Origin: JBBQAA01 sp038276395
Lineage (GTDB): Bacteria > Actinomycetota > Thermoleophilia > Solirubrobacterales > Solirubrobacteraceae
DNA: 29,636 bases
Direction: 5' to 3'
Assembly: GCA_038276395.1 (NCBI GenBank)
Contig: JBBQAA010000042.1
Location: 1 to 29,636 of the forward strand
Positions 1-7,425 of this stretch are shown piece after piece. Position numbers and translations under genes: made by a program. Below the pieces are notes generated by a model, which made no database searches, was not told where the DNA came from, and worked only from the letters and a program-made list of their open reading frames with translations. Numbering within the stretch: position 1 is the stretch's first letter; each line of letters begins with the position of its first letter.

Positions 1-1
1 C

Positions 2-421
2 GTCGTCTCTGCCACGCGGCCGCTGCCGGCCTTTCATCGAGGCTGGCTCGGCTTCGAGCGGCGTCTCGTCCGGCGCATCTCCGATCGCGCCCACCAGTTC
101 CACACCGCGCCCACCGGGTACCTGGGCGCCCGCCATTTCCTGCTGACGAACACGAGCCTGCGCCTCGCCGCGGTCCTCGAACGGCGGGAGCTGATCATCG
201 GCTGGCTGGATGCGGCACCCGACTCCGAGCAGACCTACGCGCGGGATCTCCGGAACCTGAACGCCAGGTTCCTGGTCGTCGCCGAGAGCCCGAAGTCCGC
301 GGAGCCCGGGGTCACGCTGAGCAAGGCCGAGGACGCGGCACGGTCGCTCGGCTATCACCTCGTCGACACGATGGGACTCCCGGACGGCCGCGCGGCGCGA
401 CTGTGGTGGCTAAGGCGCTGA
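2..421 (+). CDS. C-terminal part of a probable membrane glycosyltransferase (truncated by window edge)
   Basis: An open frame runs in from the left edge and stops with TGA at 419-421, giving the last 139 residues of a protein whose start lies outside the window. The visible part is soluble-looking and has no membrane segment. It contains a stretch (about residues 45-75 of the visible part) reading like the extracytoplasmic C-terminal domain of GT39/PMT-type enzymes: an N-T-S-L-R-L-A pattern, then a GWLDAAPD motif and a short beta segment ARFLVVAE. That resemblance plus the neighbouring polysaccharide genes suggests a GT-C glycosyltransferase tail, but no catalytic residues are in view and the family assignment is tentative. 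The gene is followed by transposase debris, so it marks the edge of the polysaccharide region on this side. Confidence 0.5.
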   Translation, partial: VVSATRPLPAFHRGWLGFERRLVRRISDRAHQFHTAPTGYLGARHFLLTNTSLRLAAVLERRELIIGWLDAAPDSEQTYARDLRNLNARFLVVAESPKSAEPGVTLSKAEDAARSLGYHLVDTMGLPDGRAARLWWLRR

Positions 422-566
422 TTGGTCAGACCCGGTTCGCGTCGAGCAAAGCAAAACGTCGGCTTCTCGTCCGTTGCGAACATCCGTGCCCGATTTCCGG
501 AACGGGCACCGGTCGAGCTCTGGTGCGCGAAGTGCGGGGAATCGGTGTGTGTCCCAGTTGCGCGGT

Positions 567-746
567 CACTACGCGTTTCACGCGACGGCCTGCACGCCGG
601 CCACGCCCCGGGAGAAAGGCGCGGTCGAGGGCGCTGTTCGCCATCACGAGACCGGGTTTTGGCCCGCCCGGCGCTTCGCGGACCTGGCGGGCCTCGATGC
701 CGTCTACGACGCTTGGCGCGATGAGGTCGCCCTGGCGCGGCGCAAC
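567..746 (+). mobile_element. Remnant of an IS21-family transposase (IstA), about 60 residues
   Basis: One frame encodes a short stretch that matches the end of the IstA catalytic domain. It starts HYAF, has the block EKGAVEG (codons near 612-632), then a GFWPARRFADLAGLD segment and ends DEVALARRN. In IS21-type DDE transposases the Glu of the KGxVE block is the third catalytic acid, and the F..RRF.DL..L segment follows it in the same order. IstA is normally about 400-500 residues, so only a core fragment survives: no start, no first two acids, no HTH, no IstB gene next to it, and the frame runs into unrelated sequence after 746. It is a dead insertion sequence. The flanking 422-566 shows no recognisable gene. 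Confidence 0.6.
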
Positions 747-1131
747 GTTGAGGGCCTTGTCCGAAGGTTTCTCGGGCGGAGGTTCGAGTCCCTCTTCGGT
801 GCACTTGAAGCCCTGCTCCGGCAGGGCTTTCTGGTTTTCTTGTCTTCGGCGGGTGGCGCGCTCGCTGAAGCACGGACCCTGTTGAGCCCGTGATAGCAAA
901 CGCGCGAGGAATCAGGACGGAGCGCGGTTCTGCTCATCCGGGCAGCTGCCTCTATCAAAGCTCGACATGAGGAGTGCTTCTACCGGGCGTGCCGGAACCC
1001 TGAGGTTCGGCTTCTCGAGCGGGCGTTGCGGATCTCGCGGCCGGCGAACCGAGCGAACCTCGATCCGCCCCTGCTTTCGCCGTAGGCGCCGGACCATTCC
1101 CGCTTCGATCACGAACGGGGCGACCGGCGGC
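747..1131. other. Gene-free stretch between IS remnant and methyltransferase gene
   Basis: Apart from the hairpin at 808-829 nothing convincing is encoded on either strand. A TTCGAGT-containing segment at about 781-803 looks like the 3' end of a tRNA, but no matching 5' half is present upstream. The part from 894 to 1131 lies just downstream of the methyltransferase stop codon and carries no recognised feature. Confidence 0.5.
808..841 (+). terminator. Rho-independent terminator-like hairpin
   Basis: AAGCCCTGC and GCAGGGCTT form a perfect 9-bp stem around a TCCG tetraloop (808-829), followed by the T-rich run TCTGGTTTTCTT. No intact gene ends just upstream; it sits after the IS21 remnant and a short tRNA-T-arm-like sequence, so it may be a leftover of a lost gene. 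Confidence 0.5.
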
Positions 1132-1860
1132 TCAGACCCGCACCGGAAGAGGGCCCTTCTCGGCTTGCACCGCGACGATGACGGGGAAGTACGGGTCACG
1201 CGCGTCGAGCTCCGCGCGGCGCAGCTCCCGCGACGCGACGCCCGCGAGGAAGGCGATGGAGGTCAGCACGTTGCCGTAGGACGTGATCTCCACCAGATCC
1301 TCGCCGAATGCCTCGCCGAACAGGCGCCGACAGGAGACCTCGGTGAAGCGCCAGCACTCGCGGTCGAGTTCGTGCCGCGAGATGCGGGCCGTGACCGGGA
1401 CTGTGCACAGGAGCACGCCTCCGGGGCGGAGCATCCTGTGACATTGGGCGATCGCCGCGCGGACGTCATAGATGAGATGGAGCGTCTGCGTGAGGATGAT
1501 GCAGTCGAACGTGCCGGCCGGGACGCCGTCGGCCGCCGTCAGGTCGGCGATGATCGTCGCCCGCGGGTTTGCGCGGTCGACGTCGAGCACGTCCGAGCGC
1601 GTGACGCCCACCCCGTAGCGCTGGGTGTAGGTGGCATCCTGAAGCTCGAGCACGCGGCCGCGGATCGCGGCGCGATGGCTCAGGAGGAAGCCCTCGATGT
1701 AGTGACGGTCGACGGGCTCGCCGCGATCGCGGCCCCAGTGGTCGCTGAGCGGCGTGACGCGGCGCAGTGTCCCGAACCTCGCGGGGCGGCGCGCGCGCGC
1801 GAGGCGCCGGCGCCAGTCCGCTCGGCGGGCCGAGAGCCCGGCGCGCGCGGAACGGATCAT
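1132..1860 (-). CDS. SAM-dependent methyltransferase (class I, glycan-cluster type)
   Basis: The 242-residue product resembles the Rossmann-fold methyltransferases that commonly sit in actinobacterial glycosyltransferase clusters. About residues 38-60 carry the family opening PLSDHWGRDRG followed by a DRHYIEGFL segment. The SAM-binding strand is GRVLELQDATYTQRYG rather than the classic GxGxG loop, which is normal for this subfamily. The acidic strand DVLDVD, the motif around DLTAADGVPAGTFDCIIL, and the post-catalytic HRMLRPGGVLLCTVP are all present. It probably methylates a sugar or an end group of the glycan in the cytoplasm; the substrate cannot be read from sequence. The ATG at 1860 is only 29 bp from the divergent GT2 gene, so the two likely share a control region. 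The first 35 residues are Arg-rich and could be an over-extension. Confidence 0.8.
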   Translation of the reverse strand: MIRSARAGLSARRADWRRRLARARRPARFGTLRRVTPLSDHWGRDRGEPVDRHYIEGFLLSHRAAIRGRVLELQDATYTQRYGVGVTRSDVLDVDRANPRATIIADLTAADGVPAGTFDCIILTQTLHLIYDVRAAIAQCHRMLRPGGVLLCTVPVTARISRHELDRECWRFTEVSCRRLFGEAFGEDLVEITSYGNVLTSIAFLAGVASRELRRAELDARDPYFPVIVAVQAEKGPLPVRV

Positions 1861-1889
1861 CGGCTAGCCTCGCTGCGCACCGCTCGACC

Positions 1890-2615
1890 ATGCCCGATCT
1901 CGGCGACATCACCACGCTCGTCGTCAACTACCGCACCGAGGAGCTGACGCGCCGCTGCCTCGAGAGCTTCCGCAGCCGCTACCCGACCGTCTCCCTGCTG
2001 GTCGTCGACAACGGCTCGCACGACGGCTCCACCGCGTACATAGGACGACTTCCGGGCGACGACGGCCACGCGCGCGTGATCCTGAACGACAGAAATCGCT
2101 ACCACGGGCCGGCGCTCGACCAGGGCCTGCGCGCGGCCGGTACCCGGTACGTCCTCACGCTCGACTCCGATTGCGAGGTCAGCCGGAGCGGGTTCCTCGA
2201 ACTGATGCTCAAGCCCTTCGCCGACCCTCTGACCTATGCGGTCGGCGAGCTGCGCTACAAGAACCGGTACGGATACACCCACGGCTACGCGTACGCCGGC
2301 GACACGGAAGGCGCGGGCACGGGGCGGCGCAGGCGCATCCCCTACGTCCATCCCCACGCGATGCTGCTTGACCGCGGCGCCTACCTCGACCTGCCGCCGT
2401 TCGTCCATCACGGAGCTCCCTGCCTGCGCAACATGTCCCATGCCCGCGAGGCTGGGCTGCGTGCTGTCGACTTCCCCGTCGAGGACTTCATCCTCCACCA
2501 TGAGCGCGGGACGTCCGCCCAGCATGGCTACGGCGTTCGCGGCCGGTCGAGATTGGTGATCGAGGGCTGGCTCAATCGGCTCGAAGGCTACGTGAAGCGA
2601 GATCCAACACTCTAG
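1890..2615 (+). CDS. Glycosyltransferase family 2
   Basis: A 241-residue single-domain GT-A enzyme. The N-terminus ITTLVVNYRTEELTRRCL and VDNGSHDGS are the nucleotide-sugar-binding strands of GT2. The metal-binding DSD sits in LTLDSDCEVS (about residue 89). A late EDFILHHERGTS segment matches the usual acid/His region of COG1216-like enzymes. It would transfer a sugar from an NDP-sugar in the cytoplasm; donor and acceptor are unknown. The frame is open further upstream but runs through the divergent methyltransferase gene, so the ATG at 1890, immediately before the conserved first strand, was chosen. It converges on the next gene: both stop codons are read from the same CTAG at 2612-2615. Confidence 0.85.
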   Translation: MPDLGDITTLVVNYRTEELTRRCLESFRSRYPTVSLLVVDNGSHDGSTAYIGRLPGDDGHARVILNDRNRYHGPALDQGLRAAGTRYVLTLDSDCEVSRSGFLELMLKPFADPLTYAVGELRYKNRYGYTHGYAYAGDTEGAGTGRRRRIPYVHPHAMLLDRGAYLDLPPFVHHGAPCLRNMSHAREAGLRAVDFPVEDFILHHERGTSAQHGYGVRGRSRLVIEGWLNRLEGYVKRDPTL

Positions 2616-3520
2616 CCCAGGAGCTCGCCGACGCGGCCCGAGGCGAGCCAGGCGGCCGCCTCGCCGGAGACCCGGCGACGCGGACCGAGAAAGATGAGGG
2701 CTCGCAGGCGCATCGCCCACAGCATCACGATCCGCGCCTGCTCGGCCGCGCGGACGCCCTCGTGCTTGGCCATGAACCGCAGATGCGAGCGGAGCTGCTC
2801 GCGGTACAGGCCCGAGCGGTCAAGCGCGCTCGAGCCACCGCCCACGTGGACGAACCGCGGCCCCGGAAAGAACCGGACGCGCCACCCGTCCTGCCGCAGC
2901 CGGTGGCACAGGTCCACCTCCTCGTCGTACATGAAGAACGAGGGATCGAAGCCGCCGACCTCCGCGAGGGCGTCGCGGCGGAGGAGGAGGACGGCGCCGA
3001 CGAGGAACTCCGCGTCACGCTCGCTGCGGTGATCGAAGCCCGCGGCGTAGAAGGCGTTCAGCGCGCGCGAACGTGGCGCGAGCCAGCGGAGGAAGAAGTA
3101 CTCCGTCGCCAACCGCCAGCGCGTCGGCCGGCCGCGCACGGACTGCTGGCGGCTCCCGTCGGGGTTGACGAGGGCGGGGCCGGCCGCCGCCACGTGGGGC
3201 GCGGCGTCGAGGCAGGCGGCGAGCTCCGCGATCGCGTCCCCGAGCGGCCAGGCGTCTGGGTTGAGGAGCAGGATCAGCCGTCCCCGAGCGGCCGCGGCGC
3301 CCGCGTTCGCGGCGGCTCCGAAGCCCCCGTTCGTGTCGAGCCGGATCAGGCGGGCCTCGGGGAAGTCCTGTGCCACGAGCTCGGCGCTGTGGTCGCCCGA
3401 GGCGTTGTCGACGACGATGACCTCTCTTCCCACCCCGGTAACCGTCGCGAGACAGCGCGCGAGCAGGAGGCGGGCCTCGTAGGACACGATGACGACGGAG
3501 ATGTCGGGCGTGGCCACCAT
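2612..3520 (-). CDS. Glycosyltransferase family 2, rhamnosyltransferase (WbbL)-like
   Basis: The 302-residue product has the full layout of the COG1216 GT2 group. It has strand 1 (DISVVIVSYEARLLL), VIVVDNASGDHS, the NGGFGAAANAGAAAARG helix, an NPD in place of DXD (LLLNPDAWP, about residue 92), the acceptor loop with FLVGAVLLLRRDAL, and GGFDPSFFMYDEEVDLCHRL, whose E-E-V-D-L motif holds the catalytic base region. Homologues such as WbbL and GlfT1 add rhamnose or galactofuranose from dTDP/UDP donors. The donor here is unknown, though NPD and MYDEEVD are typical of the rhamnosyl type. A hydrophobic C-terminal stretch may touch the membrane. It diverges from the GT4 gene at 3541 with only 20 bp between starts. 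Confidence 0.85.
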   Translation of the reverse strand: MVATPDISVVIVSYEARLLLARCLATVTGVGREVIVVDNASGDHSAELVAQDFPEARLIRLDTNGGFGAAANAGAAAARGRLILLLNPDAWPLGDAIAELAACLDAAPHVAAAGPALVNPDGSRQQSVRGRPTRWRLATEYFFLRWLAPRSRALNAFYAAGFDHRSERDAEFLVGAVLLLRRDALAEVGGFDPSFFMYDEEVDLCHRLRQDGWRVRFFPGPRFVHVGGGSSALDRSGLYREQLRSHLRFMAKHEGVRAAEQARIVMLWAMRLRALIFLGPRRRVSGEAAAWLASGRVGELLG

Positions 3521-3540
3521 CGCCTCATCATGCTTACGCG

Positions 3541-4758
3541 ATGACCTTGACCCGGCGCCGGCTGCTCGTGATCACCCCGTTCCCGCCCCGGCGGGACGCG
3601 CGCCATGGCGGCCGGCTCACCGCCGGGCTGCTGCTCCGGCTCGCCGAGCGCCACGATCTCGCGCTGGCGTTCCTGCGCCGGCCGGATGAGGAGCCGATCG
3701 ACCCGGAGCTCGCCGCGCTGTGTGCCCGCCTCGAGGAGGTCGCCCTCCCCGCGCCCGGCGCCTTACCGGGCCTCCGGCGTCGCACCCGGCTCGCCACGGG
3801 GCTCGCCCGCGGCCGGCCCATGTGGGCGAGTGAGCTCACCCGGGGCGCGACGGGAGACCGGATCGCCGCGCTCGCGCGAGCGTGGAGACCCGAGGTCATC
3901 CACGTCGAGCTACGCGTGGCGGGACTGTTCCTGCCGACTCGAGGTGTCTGTCCGGCGCGTCGGATCCTCGTCGACCACGATCCGCCGGCAGCGACGTCGC
4001 GCGACCTGGCACGCGCCGCCCACGGTCCCGAGCGCCTCCTCCACGCGCTGGACGCGCGCGCGTGGGCCCGCGTGGAGCGCACGACGACCGCCGCGGTGGA
4101 CGCCGTCGTCACCCTCACCGACCACGATCGCCGTGCGGTCGCCGCCTCGGCCCCGGAGCGCCGGGTGGTGCGCATCCCCCCGTGCATCGACGTCCCGCGC
4201 CGCCCGGCCGATCCCGGGGGCGCGGAGCCTGCGCAGATCCTCTTCGTCGGCGGCTTCGGCCACCTGCCCAATGTGGACGCCGCGGTTCGGCTGGCGCGCT
4301 CCGTGCTGCCCCGGATCCGGGCGCGCCGTCCGGACGCGACGCTCCAGCTCGTCGGACGGGACCCTCCTAGGCGCGTCCGAGCCCTCGCCTCGCACGCCGT
4401 CATCGTGCGTGGCGAGGTGGACGACGTCGCTTCATGTCTGGCGCGCGCCGCCGTTCTCCTTGCGCCGATCCGCACCGGGGGCGGCGTGCGCGTCAAGCTC
4501 CTCGAGGCGCTTGCGGCGGGCACGGCCGTGGTGACGACGCCGCGCGGCGCACAGGGACTCGAGTCTGCCGCCGGCCACGCCCTCGTGGTTGCCGACAGCG
4601 ACGCCGCGCTCGCCGCCGCGGTCGTGGGGCTGCTCGACGATCCCCTGCGCCGCGTCGCACTCGGCGCCGCGGCGCGACGGTGGGCGGCCACGGAGCTCGA
4701 CTGGAACGCGACCGTGGCCGGGTACGAGGCGCTCTACGACGAGCTGCTCGGCCTCTGA
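3541..4758 (+). CDS. Glycosyltransferase family 4 (GT-B fold)
   Basis: The 405-residue product is a complete two-lobe GT4 enzyme. The N-lobe begins RRLLVITPFPPRRDARHGG, with the glycine-rich loop that faces the acceptor. The C-lobe starts near residue 230 with ILFVGGFGHLPNVDAA. It continues with LQLVGRDPP and ends with the donor-binding block APIRTGGGVRVKLLEALAAG followed by AVVTTPRGAQGLES. This 'hpN..a..' plus 'GGG.R.K..EA' arrangement is common in cytoplasmic retaining glycosyltransferases of surface-glycan clusters. No signal or membrane segment is present. The 3' end overlaps the convergent GT2 gene by 25 bp. Substrates cannot be inferred. Confidence 0.85.
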   Translation: MTLTRRRLLVITPFPPRRDARHGGRLTAGLLLRLAERHDLALAFLRRPDEEPIDPELAALCARLEEVALPAPGALPGLRRRTRLATGLARGRPMWASELTRGATGDRIAALARAWRPEVIHVELRVAGLFLPTRGVCPARRILVDHDPPAATSRDLARAAHGPERLLHALDARAWARVERTTTAAVDAVVTLTDHDRRAVAASAPERRVVRIPPCIDVPRRPADPGGAEPAQILFVGGFGHLPNVDAAVRLARSVLPRIRARRPDATLQLVGRDPPRRVRALASHAVIVRGEVDDVASCLARAAVLLAPIRTGGGVRVKLLEALAAGTAVVTTPRGAQGLESAAGHALVVADSDAALAAAVVGLLDDPLRRVALGAAARRWAATELDWNATVAGYEALYDELLGL

Positions 4759-5711
4759 GGGGCGCGGCCCTCACCGGGTGTGCGCCCGATCCCGCGTGCG
4801 ATGAGCCGGGCGACCACACGCGGCGCCAGTGCGCCGCCCAGCCCGAGCGCGCGCGACCCGCGACCCGCGCCGGGCGTGCGGGCAAGCGCGAGGGCTCGAC
4901 CGCGGGCGCTCGGGCGGCGGGCCAGCAGCGCCTGCCGCGCCTCCTCGCGCCGGGCCCGGGCCACCGCGGCGCGTCGGGCACTCGCGAGCCTCGGTCGTTC
5001 GGAGGCATGCAGATGGCCGCGCGCCGAAAGCCTGTCGAGCAGGGTGACCCTCTCCCACAGCGAGCGCGTGCGGTCCGCGCTGAGACTGCCCGGACGCACG
5101 ATGTAGCGTCGGAGGGGCTGGTCGACGAGCCCGGCCGTCGCCCCCGCGAAGACCATTCGCATCCACAGGTCCCAGTCGGTGGCGGTGATCAGCGACTCGT
5201 CCCAGCCTCCGACCTCGAGCAGCGAGCTCCGGCGGGCGGCCGGCCAGCCCACGAAGCAGCTGTCGAGGATCGCGGCGCGCTGCTGGCTGGACGCGAACTC
5301 GTTCTCGGCGTAGAACCGACCCACCACGTCCCCTCCTTCGACGAACCACGCATCGGTGCACAGAAGGTCGAGACCGGGGCGCGCCGCTGCGAGGCGGCCG
5401 AGCGCCTCCAGACAGCCCGGCAGGAGAACGTCGTCGGCGTCGAGCGGGAGGGCGAAGTCGCCCGACGCGACGCGAAGCGCCTCGTTCAAGGCCGCGGCGA
5501 CGCCGCGGTGCTCGCGGCGCAGCAGCCGGATGCGCCCGCTGAACGGCGCGAGCGCCTGATCGAGGTCGTCGGTGGAGCCGTCGTCGGAGACGATGACCTC
5601 ATGCGGCGCCGAGATCTGCCCGAGGGCCGACTCGACTGAGGCCGCCACGGTGTCCGCCGCCTGGTAGGCGGCGATGAGCACAGAGAACGTCGGGGTGGCC
5701 GGCGGGGTCAT
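4734..5711 (-). CDS. Glycosyltransferase family 2 (mirror-arm copy)
   Basis: A 325-residue GT2 enzyme with FSVLIAAYQAADTVAASVES at the start, SDDGSTDDL, the metal-binding DAD (LPLDADDVLLPG), and the acid motif in GGWDESLITATDWDLWMRM. The Arg/Ala-rich last 90 residues are low complexity. The ATG at 5711 overlaps the stop of the upstream GT2-CE4 gene as ATGA, so it is almost surely translated by coupling; an ATG 24 bases further upstream is the alternative. It is clearly a paralogue of the N-terminal half of the gene at 9042: both carry the same order AAxQAA, DDGSxDDL, LDADDV, TDWDLWxR and a YxVRPxxLSxxRT segment. It therefore belongs to the inverted duplicated module centred near 7.4 kb. Confidence 0.85.
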   Translation of the reverse strand: MTPPATPTFSVLIAAYQAADTVAASVESALGQISAPHEVIVSDDGSTDDLDQALAPFSGRIRLLRREHRGVAAALNEALRVASGDFALPLDADDVLLPGCLEALGRLAAARPGLDLLCTDAWFVEGGDVVGRFYAENEFASSQQRAAILDSCFVGWPAARRSSLLEVGGWDESLITATDWDLWMRMVFAGATAGLVDQPLRRYIVRPGSLSADRTRSLWERVTLLDRLSARGHLHASERPRLASARRAAVARARREEARQALLARRPSARGRALALARTPGAGRGSRALGLGGALAPRVVARLIARGIGRTPGEGRAPQRPSSSS

Positions 5712-7363
5712 CGCCGCCGTCGCCCTCCGGCCCACTCGAGCTTCCAGGCGAAGCGCCAGCCCACGTCGTCTCGGAAGATCTCGATCCGCGGGAGGGCCAG
5801 CGGGTCGCTTCCCGGCCGCACGACACCCGGCTCGACGGTGAACGCGGCCTCATAGCCGGCGCCCGCCGCCGCGCGCCGGACGCCGGCGTCGTGCTCGCCG
5901 AAGGGGTAGGCAAGCCAGCGCGGCCGAAGTCCGATCCGCTCGAGCTCGTCGCGGGAGCCGGCGAGCTCCGCCTCCACGTCGTGGGGCGCCAGGTCCGGAA
6001 GCACGGGATGCGTGCGAGTGTGCGATCCCACGGCGATCCCGCGGCGCGAGAGCTCCCGTAGGCCGCCGGCGTCAAGCAGGGGGAGCTGGGGCGCGCCGAT
6101 GGGGGCGTCCCACGCGTTCGTCCCGCCCAGCAGGCTCGAGACGGCGAAGGCGGCCGCCGGCATGTTGCGCGCGCCGAGCACCGGGAGACCCTCTTCGGCG
6201 AGGTCTGCGTAGGCATCGTCGAAGGTGATGAGCACCGCCCGGCGTGGGACTCCCGCGCCGGCGAGGAAGCGGCCGAACTCGTCGGGGCCGATGACGTGGA
6301 AGCGGCGGTCCAGATAGGCGAGTTGCTGCGCAAAGCACCGGGGCGGGACGCCGTAGGGCTCGAGCACCCGAGCGCCCTTCAGGTCGGCGACCGCGTGGTA
6401 GCACAGCACGCGCACCGTCCCGCGTCGGGGCGGACCGCCCGCCTCCCGCACGCCGCGGAAGTACTCGAGGTCGCGCGCCCGGAAAAACCAGTGGCGGCGG
6501 CGCGGGCCGGCGGCTCCAGCGCCCACGAGCGCGAGCACGACCGCCCGCACCAGCGGGCGGAGCGGGCGACCGACGAGGCGATCGGCCCAGCTCTCCCGGC
6601 GGCGGAGGATGCGCCCGGCCTCCTCGGGGTGCTTGCGCGCAAGCAGGACGTCGGCCCCGCCCGCGTCTCGCCACTGGCGCAGGTAGTGGCGCGGCGTGAC
6701 GACATAGCGCTGGCGGCTCACCGCGCGCGGGTTGAACACGAGCCTGCGGCCGTCGGCTACGAGCCGGCGCCCGAGGTCGAGGTCCTCGCCGCCGAACGCG
6801 CCGCCGCGCGTGAACCCTGGATCGAACCCGCCGAGGTCGAGATAGACCGCGCGCGCAAGCGACATCTGACCTGTGAGGAAGTCCTCGATCCCGAGGCGGC
6901 CGCCTTGCGCCATCAGTCGCTGGGCGCGGCTCTCGGCCCATTCCCCCACCGCTTCGGCGAGGAAGCTGCGAGGCGAGCCGGGATGGAGCGGGATGTGGCC
7001 GAACACGACCTCCGCCCCCTCCCGGTGGGCGTGTTCGTGCTCGGCGAGCAGGTCGGCAGCGGCCTCCATGTCGTCGTCGAGGAACAGGAGGAGCTCGCCG
7101 TCGGCCGTGAGCGCTCCTCGGTGACAGGCGGCTGCCCGCCCGCCGCGCGGCTGCTCGAGGACCGTGAAGGGAAACGCGGGTGCGAGCCGGGCGAGTGCGT
7201 CGGTCGTGCCATCCTTTGACCCGTCCACGACGACGAGCACTTCGAATGCGGGCGCGCCCTCCTGCCGCGCGAGCGCGCGGACCGCGTCCACGACGAGGTC
7301 GCGCCGGCCGTAGGTGGGAATGACCACGCTGAAACGCAGCGGGGATGCCGGAGCCTGCTTCAC
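5708..7363 (-). CDS. GT2 glycosyltransferase fused to polysaccharide deacetylase (CE4)
   Basis: The 551-residue product has two enzyme domains. Residues about 10-260 form a GT2 domain with FSVVIPTYGRRDLVVDAV, VVDGSKDGTTD, the metal-binding D96-D97-D98 and the acid motif GGEDLDLGRR near 191. Residues about 315-540 form a NodB-type deacetylase: LCYHAV at 320, motif 1 TFDD (380-383), motif 2 HTRTH (448-452) with the two metal-binding histidines, and motif 3 YPFG near 486. Such a pairing would let one polypeptide add an N-acetylated sugar and then remove an acetyl group, or act at two steps of the same glycan. That is inference. No signal peptide or clear membrane helix is present, so the CE4 domain appears cytoplasmic, unlike most secreted CE4 enzymes. 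The gene leads the minus-strand arm of the mirror module. Confidence 0.88.
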   Translation of the reverse strand: MKQAPASPLRFSVVIPTYGRRDLVVDAVRALARQEGAPAFEVLVVVDGSKDGTTDALARLAPAFPFTVLEQPRGGRAAACHRGALTADGELLLFLDDDMEAAADLLAEHEHAHREGAEVVFGHIPLHPGSPRSFLAEAVGEWAESRAQRLMAQGGRLGIEDFLTGQMSLARAVYLDLGGFDPGFTRGGAFGGEDLDLGRRLVADGRRLVFNPRAVSRQRYVVTPRHYLRQWRDAGGADVLLARKHPEEAGRILRRRESWADRLVGRPLRPLVRAVVLALVGAGAAGPRRRHWFFRARDLEYFRGVREAGGPPRRGTVRVLCYHAVADLKGARVLEPYGVPPRCFAQQLAYLDRRFHVIGPDEFGRFLAGAGVPRRAVLITFDDAYADLAEEGLPVLGARNMPAAAFAVSSLLGGTNAWDAPIGAPQLPLLDAGGLRELSRRGIAVGSHTRTHPVLPDLAPHDVEAELAGSRDELERIGLRPRWLAYPFGEHDAGVRRAAAGAGYEAAFTVEPGVVRPGSDPLALPRIEIFRDDVGWRFAWKLEWAGGRRRR

Positions 7364-7425
7364 ACCGTAGTCCTAGCAGCGTTCGGCGCGCCGGAGCGTC
7401 GCGGGCTTCACCATGTGGACACCGC

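Noticed and set aside
781..803. tRNA-like 3' end with TTCGAGT loop
   Set aside because: The T-stem has a mismatch, no matching acceptor 5' strand (CACCGAA-like) or anticodon arm lies within 100 bases upstream, so it is not annotated as a tRNA.
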